Positions 1-6,664 of a stretch of 13,494 nucleotides of DNA are shown here, piece by piece. Positions within the stretch are counted from its first letter, which is position 1. Every line of letters begins with the position of its first letter. A program made the position numbers and the translations under genes. A model generated the notes under the pieces. That model was not told where the DNA came from. It ran no database searches and saw only the letters and a list, made by a program, of their open reading frames with translations. The stretch is from Opitutia bacterium (GTDB lineage: Bacteria; Verrucomicrobiota; Verrucomicrobiia; Opitutales; Coraliomargaritaceae). Where the stretch lies: the NCBI GenBank assembly GCA_018663485.1, contig JABJQI010000091.1:1-13494 (forward strand), in the 5' to 3' direction.

Positions 1-372
1 GGTGTCGCCGCAGACAGATTTTGGGCAATCGCTAGAGTTCTTGGCCAGTGCATCGACGATTGTGTGACGAGCGACGATGTCTTGCTGGAGTTGGTTGCAT
101 TCGGCGCAGTGGCCGCCGAGGAGATAATCAAGATTGGTTTGGATCAACCCGTTGACTGGCTGCGTGAGGCTGTAGATCATCCAGGTGCCTTCACGCTTGG
201 CTTCGATTATGCCGAGCGGCTTCATAATCGCGAGTTGCTTGGACATTTTCACTTGAGTCGCCTCGAGGATCTCCTGCAAATGGCAGACGCACAGCGGGCC
301 CTCATTTAGGAGATTAATAATGCGGAGTCGCTGCGGATCAGCGATGCATTTGTAGAGGTCGGAGGCTTGCAT
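1..372 (-). CDS. ArsR-family metal(loid)-responsive repressor, 3' end cut by window edge
   Basis: The minus strand reads open from an ATG at 372 to the left edge (124 codons, no stop). The start MQASDLYKCIADPQRLRI is the typical ArsR/SmtB alpha1 region. A winged helix-turn-helix follows (about residues 25-68), with the recognition helix around TQVKMSKQLAIMK and the wing EAKREGTWMIYSL. Residues 27-31 read LCVCH, resembling the ELCVCDL thiol motif of arsenite-sensing ArsR; C28 and C30 would be the ligands. Further cysteines at 89, 92, 116 and 121 (HCAEC and CPKSVC) could form a second metal site. Family knowledge: apo-dimers repress and release DNA on binding As(III), Sb(III) or soft metals. 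Two in-frame ATGs lie upstream at 393 and 399, but both fall inside the operator, so I prefer 372. There is no Shine-Dalgarno sequence. The inducing metal and the co-transcribed genes are unseen. Confidence 0.88.
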   Translation of the reverse strand, partial: MQASDLYKCIADPQRLRIINLLNEGPLCVCHLQEILEATQVKMSKQLAIMKPLGIIEAKREGTWMIYSLTQPVNGLIQTNLDYLLGGHCAECNQLQQDIVARHTIVDALAKNSSDCPKSVCGDT

Positions 373-382
373 TAATGTAATT

Positions 383-408
383 AGTATATGCATGATCATG
401 TATATACT
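383..408. promoter_or_regulatory. ArsR-type 12-2-12 operator palindrome
   Basis: This is a 26-bp inverted repeat with arms AGTATATGCATG and CATGTATATACT around a central AT, with one mismatched pair (390/401). ArsR/SmtB operators are typically imperfect 12-2-12 dyads, and this one sits 11 bp upstream of the arsR-like start codon. It covers the probable -10 box and promoter spacer, so binding should block transcription (autoregulation). Confidence 0.75.
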
Positions 409-413
409 GTCAA
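383..413 (-). promoter_or_regulatory. Promoter of the arsR-like gene
   Basis: On the minus strand there is a perfect -35 TTGACA (413-408) and a TATACT -10 (388-383) separated by 19 bp. The spacer is longer than the usual 17. The expected start of transcription falls only a few bases before the ATG at 372, so the message would be leaderless or nearly so. The operator palindrome overlaps the spacer and -10. Confidence 0.55.
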
Positions 414-469
414 TGGTATGTTTTAGGTTTAACCAGATCGATGCGTTTTTCAACAGCCTGTCCCTTTCT

Positions 470-627
470 TTAAAGGAGGGAGGGCGACTCGCCCTCCTTT
501 GCAGCCATCCAGGATAAATGTGGGCGGGTCGCCCACGCTCCTTTCGCGGTCCATGGCTCAAACCAGCCGCTACCGATCGCGGTGCAGCTGGATTAGATCG
601 TTTTACCAGCGGCTGTAGTCACCTGTT
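470..627 (-). repeat. Composite palindromic element, copy 1 (minus orientation, with 75-nt module)
   Basis: Read on the minus strand, positions 627-553 form a 75-nt module with terminal inverted arms AGCCGCT/AGCGGCT. This leads into ACCGCGAAAGGAG and then two short hairpins: GTGGGCGA/CCGCCCAC (about 532-516, one mispair at the tip) and GGAGGGCGA/TCGCCCTCC (about 497-479). It ends CTCCTTTAAAG. The hairpin part aligns almost base for base with copies at 9.5-9.8 kb. The module matches 9645-9719 at 53 of 75 positions without gaps, counted by hand. It lies in the 418-bp gap between the arsR-like gene and cstA. The rest of that gap (about 631-790) shows only an AT-rich CATAAT at 653-658, without a well-placed -35. 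Confidence 0.75.
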
Positions 628-790
628 GCTGATGCATGAATCGTTCACCCGTCATAATATGAGGGTGGTTAAAATCTGTTTTGTGAGTGACCATCAGTTA
701 GCTGAAGTCGGTAGTGGCACTGCGGTTATGGTTTGTTGTATTGTCATTTCGGTGGCAGCCATTTTTTCTGGAGGCCTCTTTTTTTGAATT

Positions 791-2404
791 ATGTTACTCT
801 CACTTTTACTTTTGTCCGCACTGCTGCTTGCGGTGGCGTATCGTTTTTATGGCAATTTCTTAGAAAAACGCTGTGGAGTCGACCCTGAACGAGAGACGCC
901 GGCTTGTGAGATCAATGATGGTGTGGACTATGTGCCGACGCGGGCCTCGGTGCTGTTTGGTCACCACTTTTCGTCGATTGCGGGGGCGGGACCGATCGTG
1001 GGGCCGATCATCGCGGCGTCGGTGTTCGGTTGGTTACCGACCTGGATTTGGATTATCGTGGGCTCAATCTTTGTGGGCGGGGTGCATGATTTTGGTAGCA
1101 CCTTAATGTCGCTTCGCTCTCGCGGGCGCTCGATCACAGCGACGTGTCGCAACCTGATTGGCGAGACGACAGGTAAGTTGTTTCTGGTCTTTGTTCTGTT
1201 GGCGCTGGTCTACGTGATCGTGGTGTTTCTGGACCTGACAGTGGCGGGCTTTGTCAATCAACCTGCCGTGGCGACGGCGTCGGGGTGGTTTATTTTGGTG
1301 GCGCTGACGTTTGGGCTGGTGGCTCGTAAGTCGGGGATTTCATACAAAATTGTGATCCCTGTGTTTGTGGTCCTAACGTATCTCGGGCTGTGGGTCGGGG
1401 TTGAGTTTCCGGCTCCGGCGATAGGTAAAGAGGTCTGGATGGCGGCGGTGTTAGTTTATTGCTACTGTGCGGCGATTCTACCAGTTGGTGTGTTGATGCA
1501 GCCGCGTGACTTTTTGAGCGCTACGTTTTTGTATGCAATCATGTTGCTCGGCGTAGTGGGGCTAGCCGTTCACGGCGGTGGCTTCGAGTTACCGATCTAT
1601 ACCAGCTTTAATCCGAAGGACTGGAGCTATATGGTGCCATTTTTGTTTATCACGGTCGCTTGTGGTGCGTGTAGTGGTTTTCACAGTATCGTGAGTAGCG
1701 GCACGACTTCGAAGCAGATCCAGACGGAGCGCGATGTGAAGAAGGTCTCGTATGGAGCGATGCTGGTTGAAGGTTTGCTCGCAGTGTTTGCTCTGGCTTG
1801 CGTCGGAGTGTCTGGGGGCATGGAAGGTGGCCCCGTGGCAACATTTGCGCGTGGCTCGGCGGTGTTTTTCGGTTCACTGGGAATACCTCAGGATGTCGGT
1901 CTGACCTTTGCGACTTTGGCAGTGAGCACGTTCTTGCTGACAACGCTCGATACGTGCACACGTTTGACACGTTTTTTGGTCGAGGAGTTGTTTGATTGGC
2001 GTGGGGCGGGGAGTCGCTACCTCGGCACACTGCTGGTGTTGGCGTTGCCCGCCGCCGCCGCCTTTGGTACATTTACTGCACCAGATGGCACCGTGTTGCC
2101 TGTCTGGAAAGCGATCTGGCCACTGTTTGGGGCGACCAATCAGTTGTTGGCTGCGCTCGCTCTGATTACGTTTGTGGTATTCTTGAAGCACCGCCGGATT
2201 GCCTTCGGCTTTGCGCTGATCCCGGCCGCGGTGATGGTGGTGATGCCGATCATGGCGCTGATCTTGATGGTGGTGCAACACGGGCCGATGAGTATGCTCG
2301 GCGGTGTCGCGTTAAGCATGCTGCTGATCGGCCTGTACGTGACGGCGATGTCGTTGAAGTTTGTCTGTGCGCGGAAGGTCGGTGACGTGGGAGTTTCGGT
2401 CTGA
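791..2404 (+). CDS. cstA: CstA-family carbon-starvation / peptide-pyruvate transporter
   Basis: This is a 537-residue polytopic inner-membrane protein. The N-terminal helix ends in AYRFYG (16-21), followed by DGVDYVPT (43-50) and the family signature GHHFSSIAGAGPIVGP (57-72). A second typical block, LFGATNQLLAALAL, lies in the C-terminal third. CstA relatives take up peptides (CstA) or pyruvate (BtsT-type) under nutrient limitation; the substrate here cannot be read from sequence. The protein is much shorter than E. coli CstA (about 700 residues) and lies nearer the short Gram-positive-type members. GGAGG (770-774) is 16 nt from the ATG, unusually far for a ribosome-binding site. The codon before the ATG is preceded by an in-frame TGA (785-787), so there is no N-terminal extension. 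It converges with the dGTPase gene after 26 bp, with no visible terminator. Confidence 0.9.
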   Translation: MLLSLLLLSALLLAVAYRFYGNFLEKRCGVDPERETPACEINDGVDYVPTRASVLFGHHFSSIAGAGPIVGPIIAASVFGWLPTWIWIIVGSIFVGGVHDFGSTLMSLRSRGRSITATCRNLIGETTGKLFLVFVLLALVYVIVVFLDLTVAGFVNQPAVATASGWFILVALTFGLVARKSGISYKIVIPVFVVLTYLGLWVGVEFPAPAIGKEVWMAAVLVYCYCAAILPVGVLMQPRDFLSATFLYAIMLLGVVGLAVHGGGFELPIYTSFNPKDWSYMVPFLFITVACGACSGFHSIVSSGTTSKQIQTERDVKKVSYGAMLVEGLLAVFALACVGVSGGMEGGPVATFARGSAVFFGSLGIPQDVGLTFATLAVSTFLLTTLDTCTRLTRFLVEELFDWRGAGSRYLGTLLVLALPAAAAFGTFTAPDGTVLPVWKAIWPLFGATNQLLAALALITFVVFLKHRRIAFGFALIPAAVMVVMPIMALILMVVQHGPMSMLGGVALSMLLIGLYVTAMSLKFVCARKVGDVGVSV

Positions 2405-2430
2405 GTGGTGTCTGTATCATTAAATTTAAA

Positions 2431-3729
2431 TTAGAGCAGTTCCGCAATGGAGCCGAAGTCTGGATCGTAGAGGCGTTTGTAGGTGCGCACGGCGAGGCTG
2501 TCGGTGAGGCCTGCGGTGAAGTCGCAGAGGCGCCTGTGGCGGCCTGCGGTGGTGTTCTCTTGTTTGATTAATTCCTGCACTTGCACAGGCAGGATGCGTA
2601 GGCCGCTACCATCGGCATTAGCGCAATTTTGACAGAGTGCAGTAAAGAGTTTTTTTAAAATGTGGCCGCCCTTGAACTCGATCTGTTGGAGCTGCGGTGA
2701 ACGAAAAATGAGGTCGAGGGCGATGCGCTTGTAAAGTGCGCTCTCGGCTTTGACGTCGGCGGCGATGGTCAGGTCGCAGGCGTGACGGTTGGTGCGGTCG
2801 CTGAGGAAGCCACTGCGTGGTGTGAGGGTGCAAGCGTGCACGAAGCGACCGATGCGTGCGCCGAAGTGCGACTCATAGCGGTCTTCGCGGATGACCTGGC
2901 AGAGCTTGTCGATCAATGCAGTTTGTGTGTCGTCGAGATTTTGGCCTGCGGCCCATTCGGTAATGCTGCCGATATTGATGTAGCGTGCGTGAATGCCATC
3001 GACAATGTCATTCAGTGAGTAGGCGGAGTCATCCGCCCAATCCATCACTTGGCATTCAATGCTTTTAAAAGAGTTGAGTGCTTGCGGAGTACTTAGCTCG
3101 TCTGGGACTTGCTCACTGTCAAAAATGGTATTACGCCAATGGACTTGCTCGTCGTAGATGAAGTGGTTGTCAGGATAGTCGGGCGAGCCATCGGCTTGGG
3201 TGCCGATGCATTCCCTGTGCAGGGCCTTGTATTTCATGACGCCGTCGAGGAAGGCGCGGGTCGGGGCGATCCCTTGGGTGGCGCCGGGGCGTTCGTAGAT
3301 CAGCTCGGTGAGGATGCGCAGGGTTTGGCCGTTGCCTTCGAATCCACCGTTCGGTCCCATTAGCTCGTTAAGCTTGCGCTCGCCGATATGACCGAACGGC
3401 GGGTGGCCCATGTCGTGTGCGAGTCCGACAGCTTCGGTGAGGTCAGCATCAATATAAAAGCGCTCATTGAGAAGAGCTGAACTGGCGCGTAAGTATTCGC
3501 AGATGGAGCGGCCGATTTTGGCCACTTCGATCGAATGTGTCAGCCGTGTGCGGTAAAAATCGTATTCGCCGGATTGGAACACCTGCGTCTTCGACTGCAG
3601 GCGTCGGAAGGGGTAGGAAAAGATGATGCGGTCGCGCTCAATTTGGAAGGCGTTGCGGTAGTCGGAGTCGGCTACGGGCGTGGCGGGGAAACGTTCGAGG
3701 TCGAAGTCGTTATAGAAAGTGTTCTTCAT
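2431..3729 (-). CDS. dgt: dGTPase-like HD-domain deoxynucleotide triphosphohydrolase
   Basis: This 432-residue cytosolic enzyme has the hallmarks of Dgt-like proteins. These are the N-terminal FSYPFRRLQSKTQVF (37-51), the first metal histidine in RTRLTHSIEV (H65), the HD pair in LAHDMGHPPFGH (H105, D106), and the last metal aspartate in DWADDSAYS (around D233). Family members cleave dNTPs, classically dGTP, to the deoxynucleoside plus triphosphate, affecting dNTP pools, replication fidelity and phage defence. The length fits the family. The ATG at 3729 is directly followed by recognisable Dgt sequence, and there is no Shine-Dalgarno sequence. It is divergent from the secreted-protein gene across only 57 bp. 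The dGTPase activity is inferred from family, so substrate preference is uncertain. Confidence 0.9.
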   Translation of the reverse strand: MKNTFYNDFDLERFPATPVADSDYRNAFQIERDRIIFSYPFRRLQSKTQVFQSGEYDFYRTRLTHSIEVAKIGRSICEYLRASSALLNERFYIDADLTEAVGLAHDMGHPPFGHIGERKLNELMGPNGGFEGNGQTLRILTELIYERPGATQGIAPTRAFLDGVMKYKALHRECIGTQADGSPDYPDNHFIYDEQVHWRNTIFDSEQVPDELSTPQALNSFKSIECQVMDWADDSAYSLNDIVDGIHARYINIGSITEWAAGQNLDDTQTALIDKLCQVIREDRYESHFGARIGRFVHACTLTPRSGFLSDRTNRHACDLTIAADVKAESALYKRIALDLIFRSPQLQQIEFKGGHILKKLFTALCQNCANADGSGLRILPVQVQELIKQENTTAGRHRRLCDFTAGLTDSLAVRTYKRLYDPDFGSIAELL

Positions 3730-3764
3730 GCGATTCTGGCTTGTTTGCCGAGCTTAGTCAGCTT

Positions 3765-3772
3765 ATTATAAA
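3765..3772. promoter_or_regulatory. Overlapping divergent -10 boxes
   Basis: An AT-rich octamer reads TATAAT on the minus strand (3770-3765), facing dgt, and TATAAA on the plus strand (3767-3772), facing the secreted-protein gene. The plus side has a moderate -35 TTGCCG (3745-3750) at 16-bp spacing. The minus-side -35 position (3793-3788, ATTTCA) is weak and falls inside the neighbouring gene. The two promoters probably compete. Confidence 0.4.
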
Positions 3773-3786
3773 GTCTTATCTCAATC

Positions 3787-4431
3787 ATGAAATATCCCAA
3801 GTCTTCTTTTCTCCTCGGTTTATCGTGCGCCGTGTTGGCGTTATCTGCTCTCAGTTCAACGGCTGAGGCTCGAATTGGAGAGCGTCGAGATTCGATCGAG
3901 CGACGTCTGTTTGCGTCCGGCGGTATCATGTATCGCGACGATGAGACGGAAGAAAGTCGCCGTAAGGGCATGCCTTATCTCAAATATATGGAACTGATTG
4001 CTGGTTCGACTGACATTCGCATCTATTATAAAACCGCGGATGGTCGTCGTCCGTCATCCAAAGAACTGGAAGGGAAACGTGTGCTGCCTGGCTGGGATAT
4101 GCACGTGCTATATGTCAATGGTAAGTCTGCTGTCGAAGTGTATAAGCGTAGTCAGGGGATGACCGAGTATGAATTTAATCAGCTTCTGGGGATTCAGTCG
4201 TCCGGTTCTTATTGGAAAAAAAAGACAAAGGCCGCGAAGACAGCAGATGGGAAGCCAGTGAAGGATCCGTCTGCCTTCGGCTACGAGATGCAAACGGAGA
4301 ATGGAATGGTCCGTGCCAGGAAAATGGGCAATGGGCTGATATTTTTTGATCCCAAGCTCGATGTGATGCTGGCAGAAATGAATGACTCTGATCAGATTGA
4401 GAAGGCGCCGGTCAGTGTGAACGGTTTTTAG
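3787..4431 (+). CDS. Secreted protein of unknown function
   Basis: This is a 214-residue protein with a clear Sec signal peptide. MKYPK is followed by a hydrophobic stretch to about residue 24, then a probable signal peptidase I site after STAEA, giving a mature start RIGERRDSIERRL. The mature part is mixed alpha/beta and rich in Lys, Arg and Tyr. It contains a DMHVLYVNGKSAVEVYKRSQGMTEYE-like region that recalls small secreted Verrucomicrobia/Planctomycetes proteins beginning 'ARxGE'. In those, an amphipathic start precedes a beta-rich middle and an LL..W segment. That resemblance is from memory and not verified. No catalytic motif or membrane anchor is visible. It has its own short promoter region and no cotranscribed partner; the next gene starts 133 bp downstream. 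Function unknown. Confidence 0.72.
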   Translation: MKYPKSSFLLGLSCAVLALSALSSTAEARIGERRDSIERRLFASGGIMYRDDETEESRRKGMPYLKYMELIAGSTDIRIYYKTADGRRPSSKELEGKRVLPGWDMHVLYVNGKSAVEVYKRSQGMTEYEFNQLLGIQSSGSYWKKKTKAAKTADGKPVKDPSAFGYEMQTENGMVRARKMGNGLIFFDPKLDVMLAEMNDSDQIEKAPVSVNGF

Positions 4432-4564
4432 GCTCCATATTTCTCATTTGCGGGTTGAAAATTTTTGCAAGCATGGTCTTTTTAGCCGCCACCCTCTAAA
4501 ATACAGAGCTCGCCGTTTGTGTGCGACGCCTAAGTTTTAGCTTTTTTAACTTCTCTATAAGATT

Positions 4565-6022
4565 ATGGCAAAAGATTGGCTCGAAGGTATCGAAGAAGAA
4601 TATGACGTGGTCGTCATCGGCTCCGGCTTAGGCGGATTAACCGGCGCGAACTACCTCGCTAAGAACGGCCACAAGGTGCTGCTGCTCGAGCATCATTATC
4701 AATTTGGTGGCCTCGCCACTTGGTTTAAGCGCCCTGGTGGCCATATTTTCGATATCTCCCTACATGGTTTTCCATACGGCATGGTCAAGTCCTGCCGCAA
4801 GTATTGGACCAAGGAAATTGCCGATTCGATTCACCAGCTCAATGATGTGCGCTTTATTAATCCGCAGATGAATGTGTGGACGACGTTCGAGCGTGATGAT
4901 TTTACCAATATTTTGGTCAACGACTTCAAAGTCGACCGTGCCAAAGTCGAAGGCTTCTATGACCACTTGCGGGCAATGAACTTCTACGATGACAACACTC
5001 AGACCACGGGTGAGATGTTTGAAGAGTTTTTCCCAGGTCGCACCGATGTGCATCGTCTCTTGATGGAGCCGATCTCGTATGCCAACGGTTCGCATATTGA
5101 CGATCCTGCGATTACCTACGGCATCGTGTTTTCCAACTTTATGAGCAAGGGCGTGTTTACCTTCCAAGGGGGCACTGATACGTTGATTAAGAAGATGGTC
5201 GCGGAACTCAAAAACAACGGCTGCGAAGTACGCAAATGTGCGCTGGTCGAAGGCATCGACGTGGAAGACGGCAAAGTCGTCGGCGTGCGCGTACGCAGTC
5301 AGAATACTGGCGGCGAAGAATTTCCGATCCGCAGGGTCCGCTGTAAGGCAGTGCTGTCGAATGCCAATGTGCGTAACACTATCGAGTATCTGGTGGGCGA
5401 GGATAAATTTGCTGAGGAGTTCGTTGCAGAAGCCAAAGCGGTGCGTAACAACACTAGCTCTTGCCAAGTCTATATGGGCATCAAAAAAGGCGAGACGATT
5501 CCAAATATCGGCGACTTGGTGTTCACTTCTAAGGCGCCTGAGTATACGATCGATGAGCTGACTTCGATTCATACCAGCAGCCATACGTTTTCAGTCTATT
5601 ATCCGGAAACACGTCCGCATCTGAAGGACGAGCGCTACACGGTGGTGGCTTCGCTGAATGCGAAGTGGGATGAGTGGGCCAACCTCACTGATGCGCAATA
5701 CATAACCGAGAAAGCACGTATGTGTGAAGAGTGTGTGAGTAGTTTGGAAACGTTCATCCCTGGTGTGCGTGATAAAATCGACCACATCGAAGCAGCCACG
5801 CCACGCACCGTGAACCACTACACCAAGTCGATGCAGGGCACCTCCTTTGGCACAAAGTTTGAGGGGCTCAAGGTCTCGATGGAATTGTCGGATCAAATCG
5901 AGGGGCTGTATCACGCCGGTTCAGTTGGTATTATCATGTCGGGTTGGTTGGGCACGATGAACTACGGGGTCATCACCGCCAATAAGATCGATAAAAAGTT
6001 ATTTGAGCTAGCTAAGGGGTAA
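4565..6022 (+). CDS. FAD-dependent carotenoid/retinoid-type oxidoreductase (CrtI/CrtISO/RetSat-like)
   Basis: This is a 485-residue flavoprotein. The N-terminal dinucleotide-binding fold is VVVIGSGLGGLTG (15-27), with the beta2-end glutamate E42 in LLLEHH, then FGGLATWFKRPGGHIFD typical of the phytoene desaturase/carotene isomerase/retinol saturase superfamily. The C-terminal FAD-closing segment is GLYHAGSVG..MSGWLGTMNYGV. Members desaturate, isomerise or saturate conjugated polyenes. The exact reaction cannot be assigned, and no phytoene synthase is nearby. It precedes the fabZ-fabI-oleA-oleB operon on the same strand, separated by 198 bp holding a weak terminator, a decayed repeat and a good promoter, so it is probably a separate transcript. 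Such enzymes have been proposed in lipid clusters (for example candidate ladderane loci of anammox bacteria), so a role on an acyl chain is possible. Confidence 0.82.
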   Translation: MAKDWLEGIEEEYDVVVIGSGLGGLTGANYLAKNGHKVLLLEHHYQFGGLATWFKRPGGHIFDISLHGFPYGMVKSCRKYWTKEIADSIHQLNDVRFINPQMNVWTTFERDDFTNILVNDFKVDRAKVEGFYDHLRAMNFYDDNTQTTGEMFEEFFPGRTDVHRLLMEPISYANGSHIDDPAITYGIVFSNFMSKGVFTFQGGTDTLIKKMVAELKNNGCEVRKCALVEGIDVEDGKVVGVRVRSQNTGGEEFPIRRVRCKAVLSNANVRNTIEYLVGEDKFAEEFVAEAKAVRNNTSSCQVYMGIKKGETIPNIGDLVFTSKAPEYTIDELTSIHTSSHTFSVYYPETRPHLKDERYTVVASLNAKWDEWANLTDAQYITEKARMCEECVSSLETFIPGVRDKIDHIEAATPRTVNHYTKSMQGTSFGTKFEGLKVSMELSDQIEGLYHAGSVGIIMSGWLGTMNYGVITANKIDKKLFELAKG

Positions 6023-6029
6023 TGCCCAT

Positions 6030-6049
6030 ACGGTGCTGTCCGTTTTTTT
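6030..6049 (+). terminator. Weak intrinsic terminator after the flavoprotein gene
   Basis: A 4-bp GC-rich stem ACGG/CCGT with a 6-nt loop is followed directly by a run of seven T, starting 8 bp after the stop codon. The position and U-tract fit a terminator, but the stem is short. Confidence 0.4.
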
Positions 6050-6059
6050 ATTCATTATG

Positions 6060-6137
6060 AACGAGGGCGATTCATCCTTGTTGTGGGATGGCAGATGTCG
6101 TGGGCGAGTCGCCCGAACGCCTTTCTCGTAATTGACC
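6060..6137 (-). repeat. Composite palindromic element, copy 2 (decayed, minus orientation)
   Basis: On the minus strand a CGGGCGACTCGCCCACG hairpin remains (about 6117-6101). It is followed by GCCATCC and a degraded second hairpin: the forward strand shows GAGGGCGATTCATCCTT where copy 1 has GAGGGCGACTCGCCCTCCTTT. The order and spacing match copy 1. Its right end merges into the -35 box of the fabZ promoter. Confidence 0.55.
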
Positions 6138-6159
6138 ATGAGCCTTTTTATTGTATCCT
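6132..6159 (+). promoter_or_regulatory. Promoter of the fabZ-fabI-oleA-oleB operon
   Basis: There is a -35 TTGACC (6132-6137), a 16-bp spacer and a -10 TATCCT (6154-6159), giving a leader of about 55 nt before the ATG at 6221. This is the best sigma70-like match upstream of the operon. The later genes overlap or lie close, so they are probably driven from here. Confidence 0.5.
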
Positions 6160-6220
6160 AGGTTATTTGTGACTGCTGTTTTAGCGTGCATTTCGCGGGT
6201 TTAGTCGTTCACTCACAGGT

Positions 6221-6664
6221 ATGGACGAAATTCTCCGCACAATTCCACATCGCCCGCCGTTTCTATTCATCGACGAAATTGTCGAAGTTCGTGAGGACGG
6301 CGCTACTTGCAAGCGCACCATCCGCATGGAGGAGCCTCAGTTTGAGGGCCACTATCCAGGCAATCCGATCATGCCGGGCGTGTTGCTCTGCGAGTCCTGC
6401 TTTCAAGCCGGCGCGATCTATCTCGCCAAGCAAATCGAGAAAGAGGGCCGTTCGCTCAATGATGTGACGCCTGTACTTTCGCGTATTAGTGATGCCCGTT
6501 TTAAGCAAATGGTGAAGCCGGGCGACGAGATCAGCATTGAGGTGACGATGAAGGAGCAGGTTAGTAAGTTCTATTTTATGAAAGGTAAGGTTCTGAAAAA
6601 CGGCAAACCTGCGCTTACGATTGAATTCGCTTTGGCGATGCTTGAACCGGAGGCTGGAAAGTGA
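6221..6664 (+). CDS. fabZ: FabZ-type (3R)-hydroxyacyl-ACP dehydratase
   Basis: This is a 147-residue single hot-dog-fold protein. It begins in the FabZ manner with IPHRPPFLFIDEI (8-20). The active site is EGHYPGNPIMPGVLLCES: catalytic His44 and Glu58 are 14 residues apart, as in FabZ. It would dehydrate beta-hydroxyacyl-ACP to trans-2-enoyl-ACP. The length matches the family. Its stop overlaps the GTG start of the fabI-like gene by 4 bp, indicating coupled translation. AGG touches the ATG too closely to serve as a ribosome-binding site. Given its neighbours it may be a dedicated copy for a special lipid rather than the housekeeping FabZ; only the genome-wide copy number would tell. Confidence 0.88.
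   Translation: MDEILRTIPHRPPFLFIDEIVEVREDGATCKRTIRMEEPQFEGHYPGNPIMPGVLLCESCFQAGAIYLAKQIEKEGRSLNDVTPVLSRISDARFKQMVKPGDEISIEVTMKEQVSKFYFMKGKVLKNGKPALTIEFALAMLEPEAGK

Noticed and set aside
64..309. Plus-strand open frame of 81 codons at the left edge
   Set aside because: It is antisense to the clear ArsR-family reading frame on the minus strand, which has full winged-helix motifs.
518..787. Plus-strand open frame of 89 codons before cstA
   Set aside because: Its first half runs through repeat copy 1 and it has no recognisable domain. Only the last 42 codons are mentioned as a weak finding.
4760..5584. Minus-strand open frame of 274 codons
   Set aside because: It lies fully inside the CrtI-like gene, whose motifs are unambiguous. 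The long antisense frame reflects codon bias.
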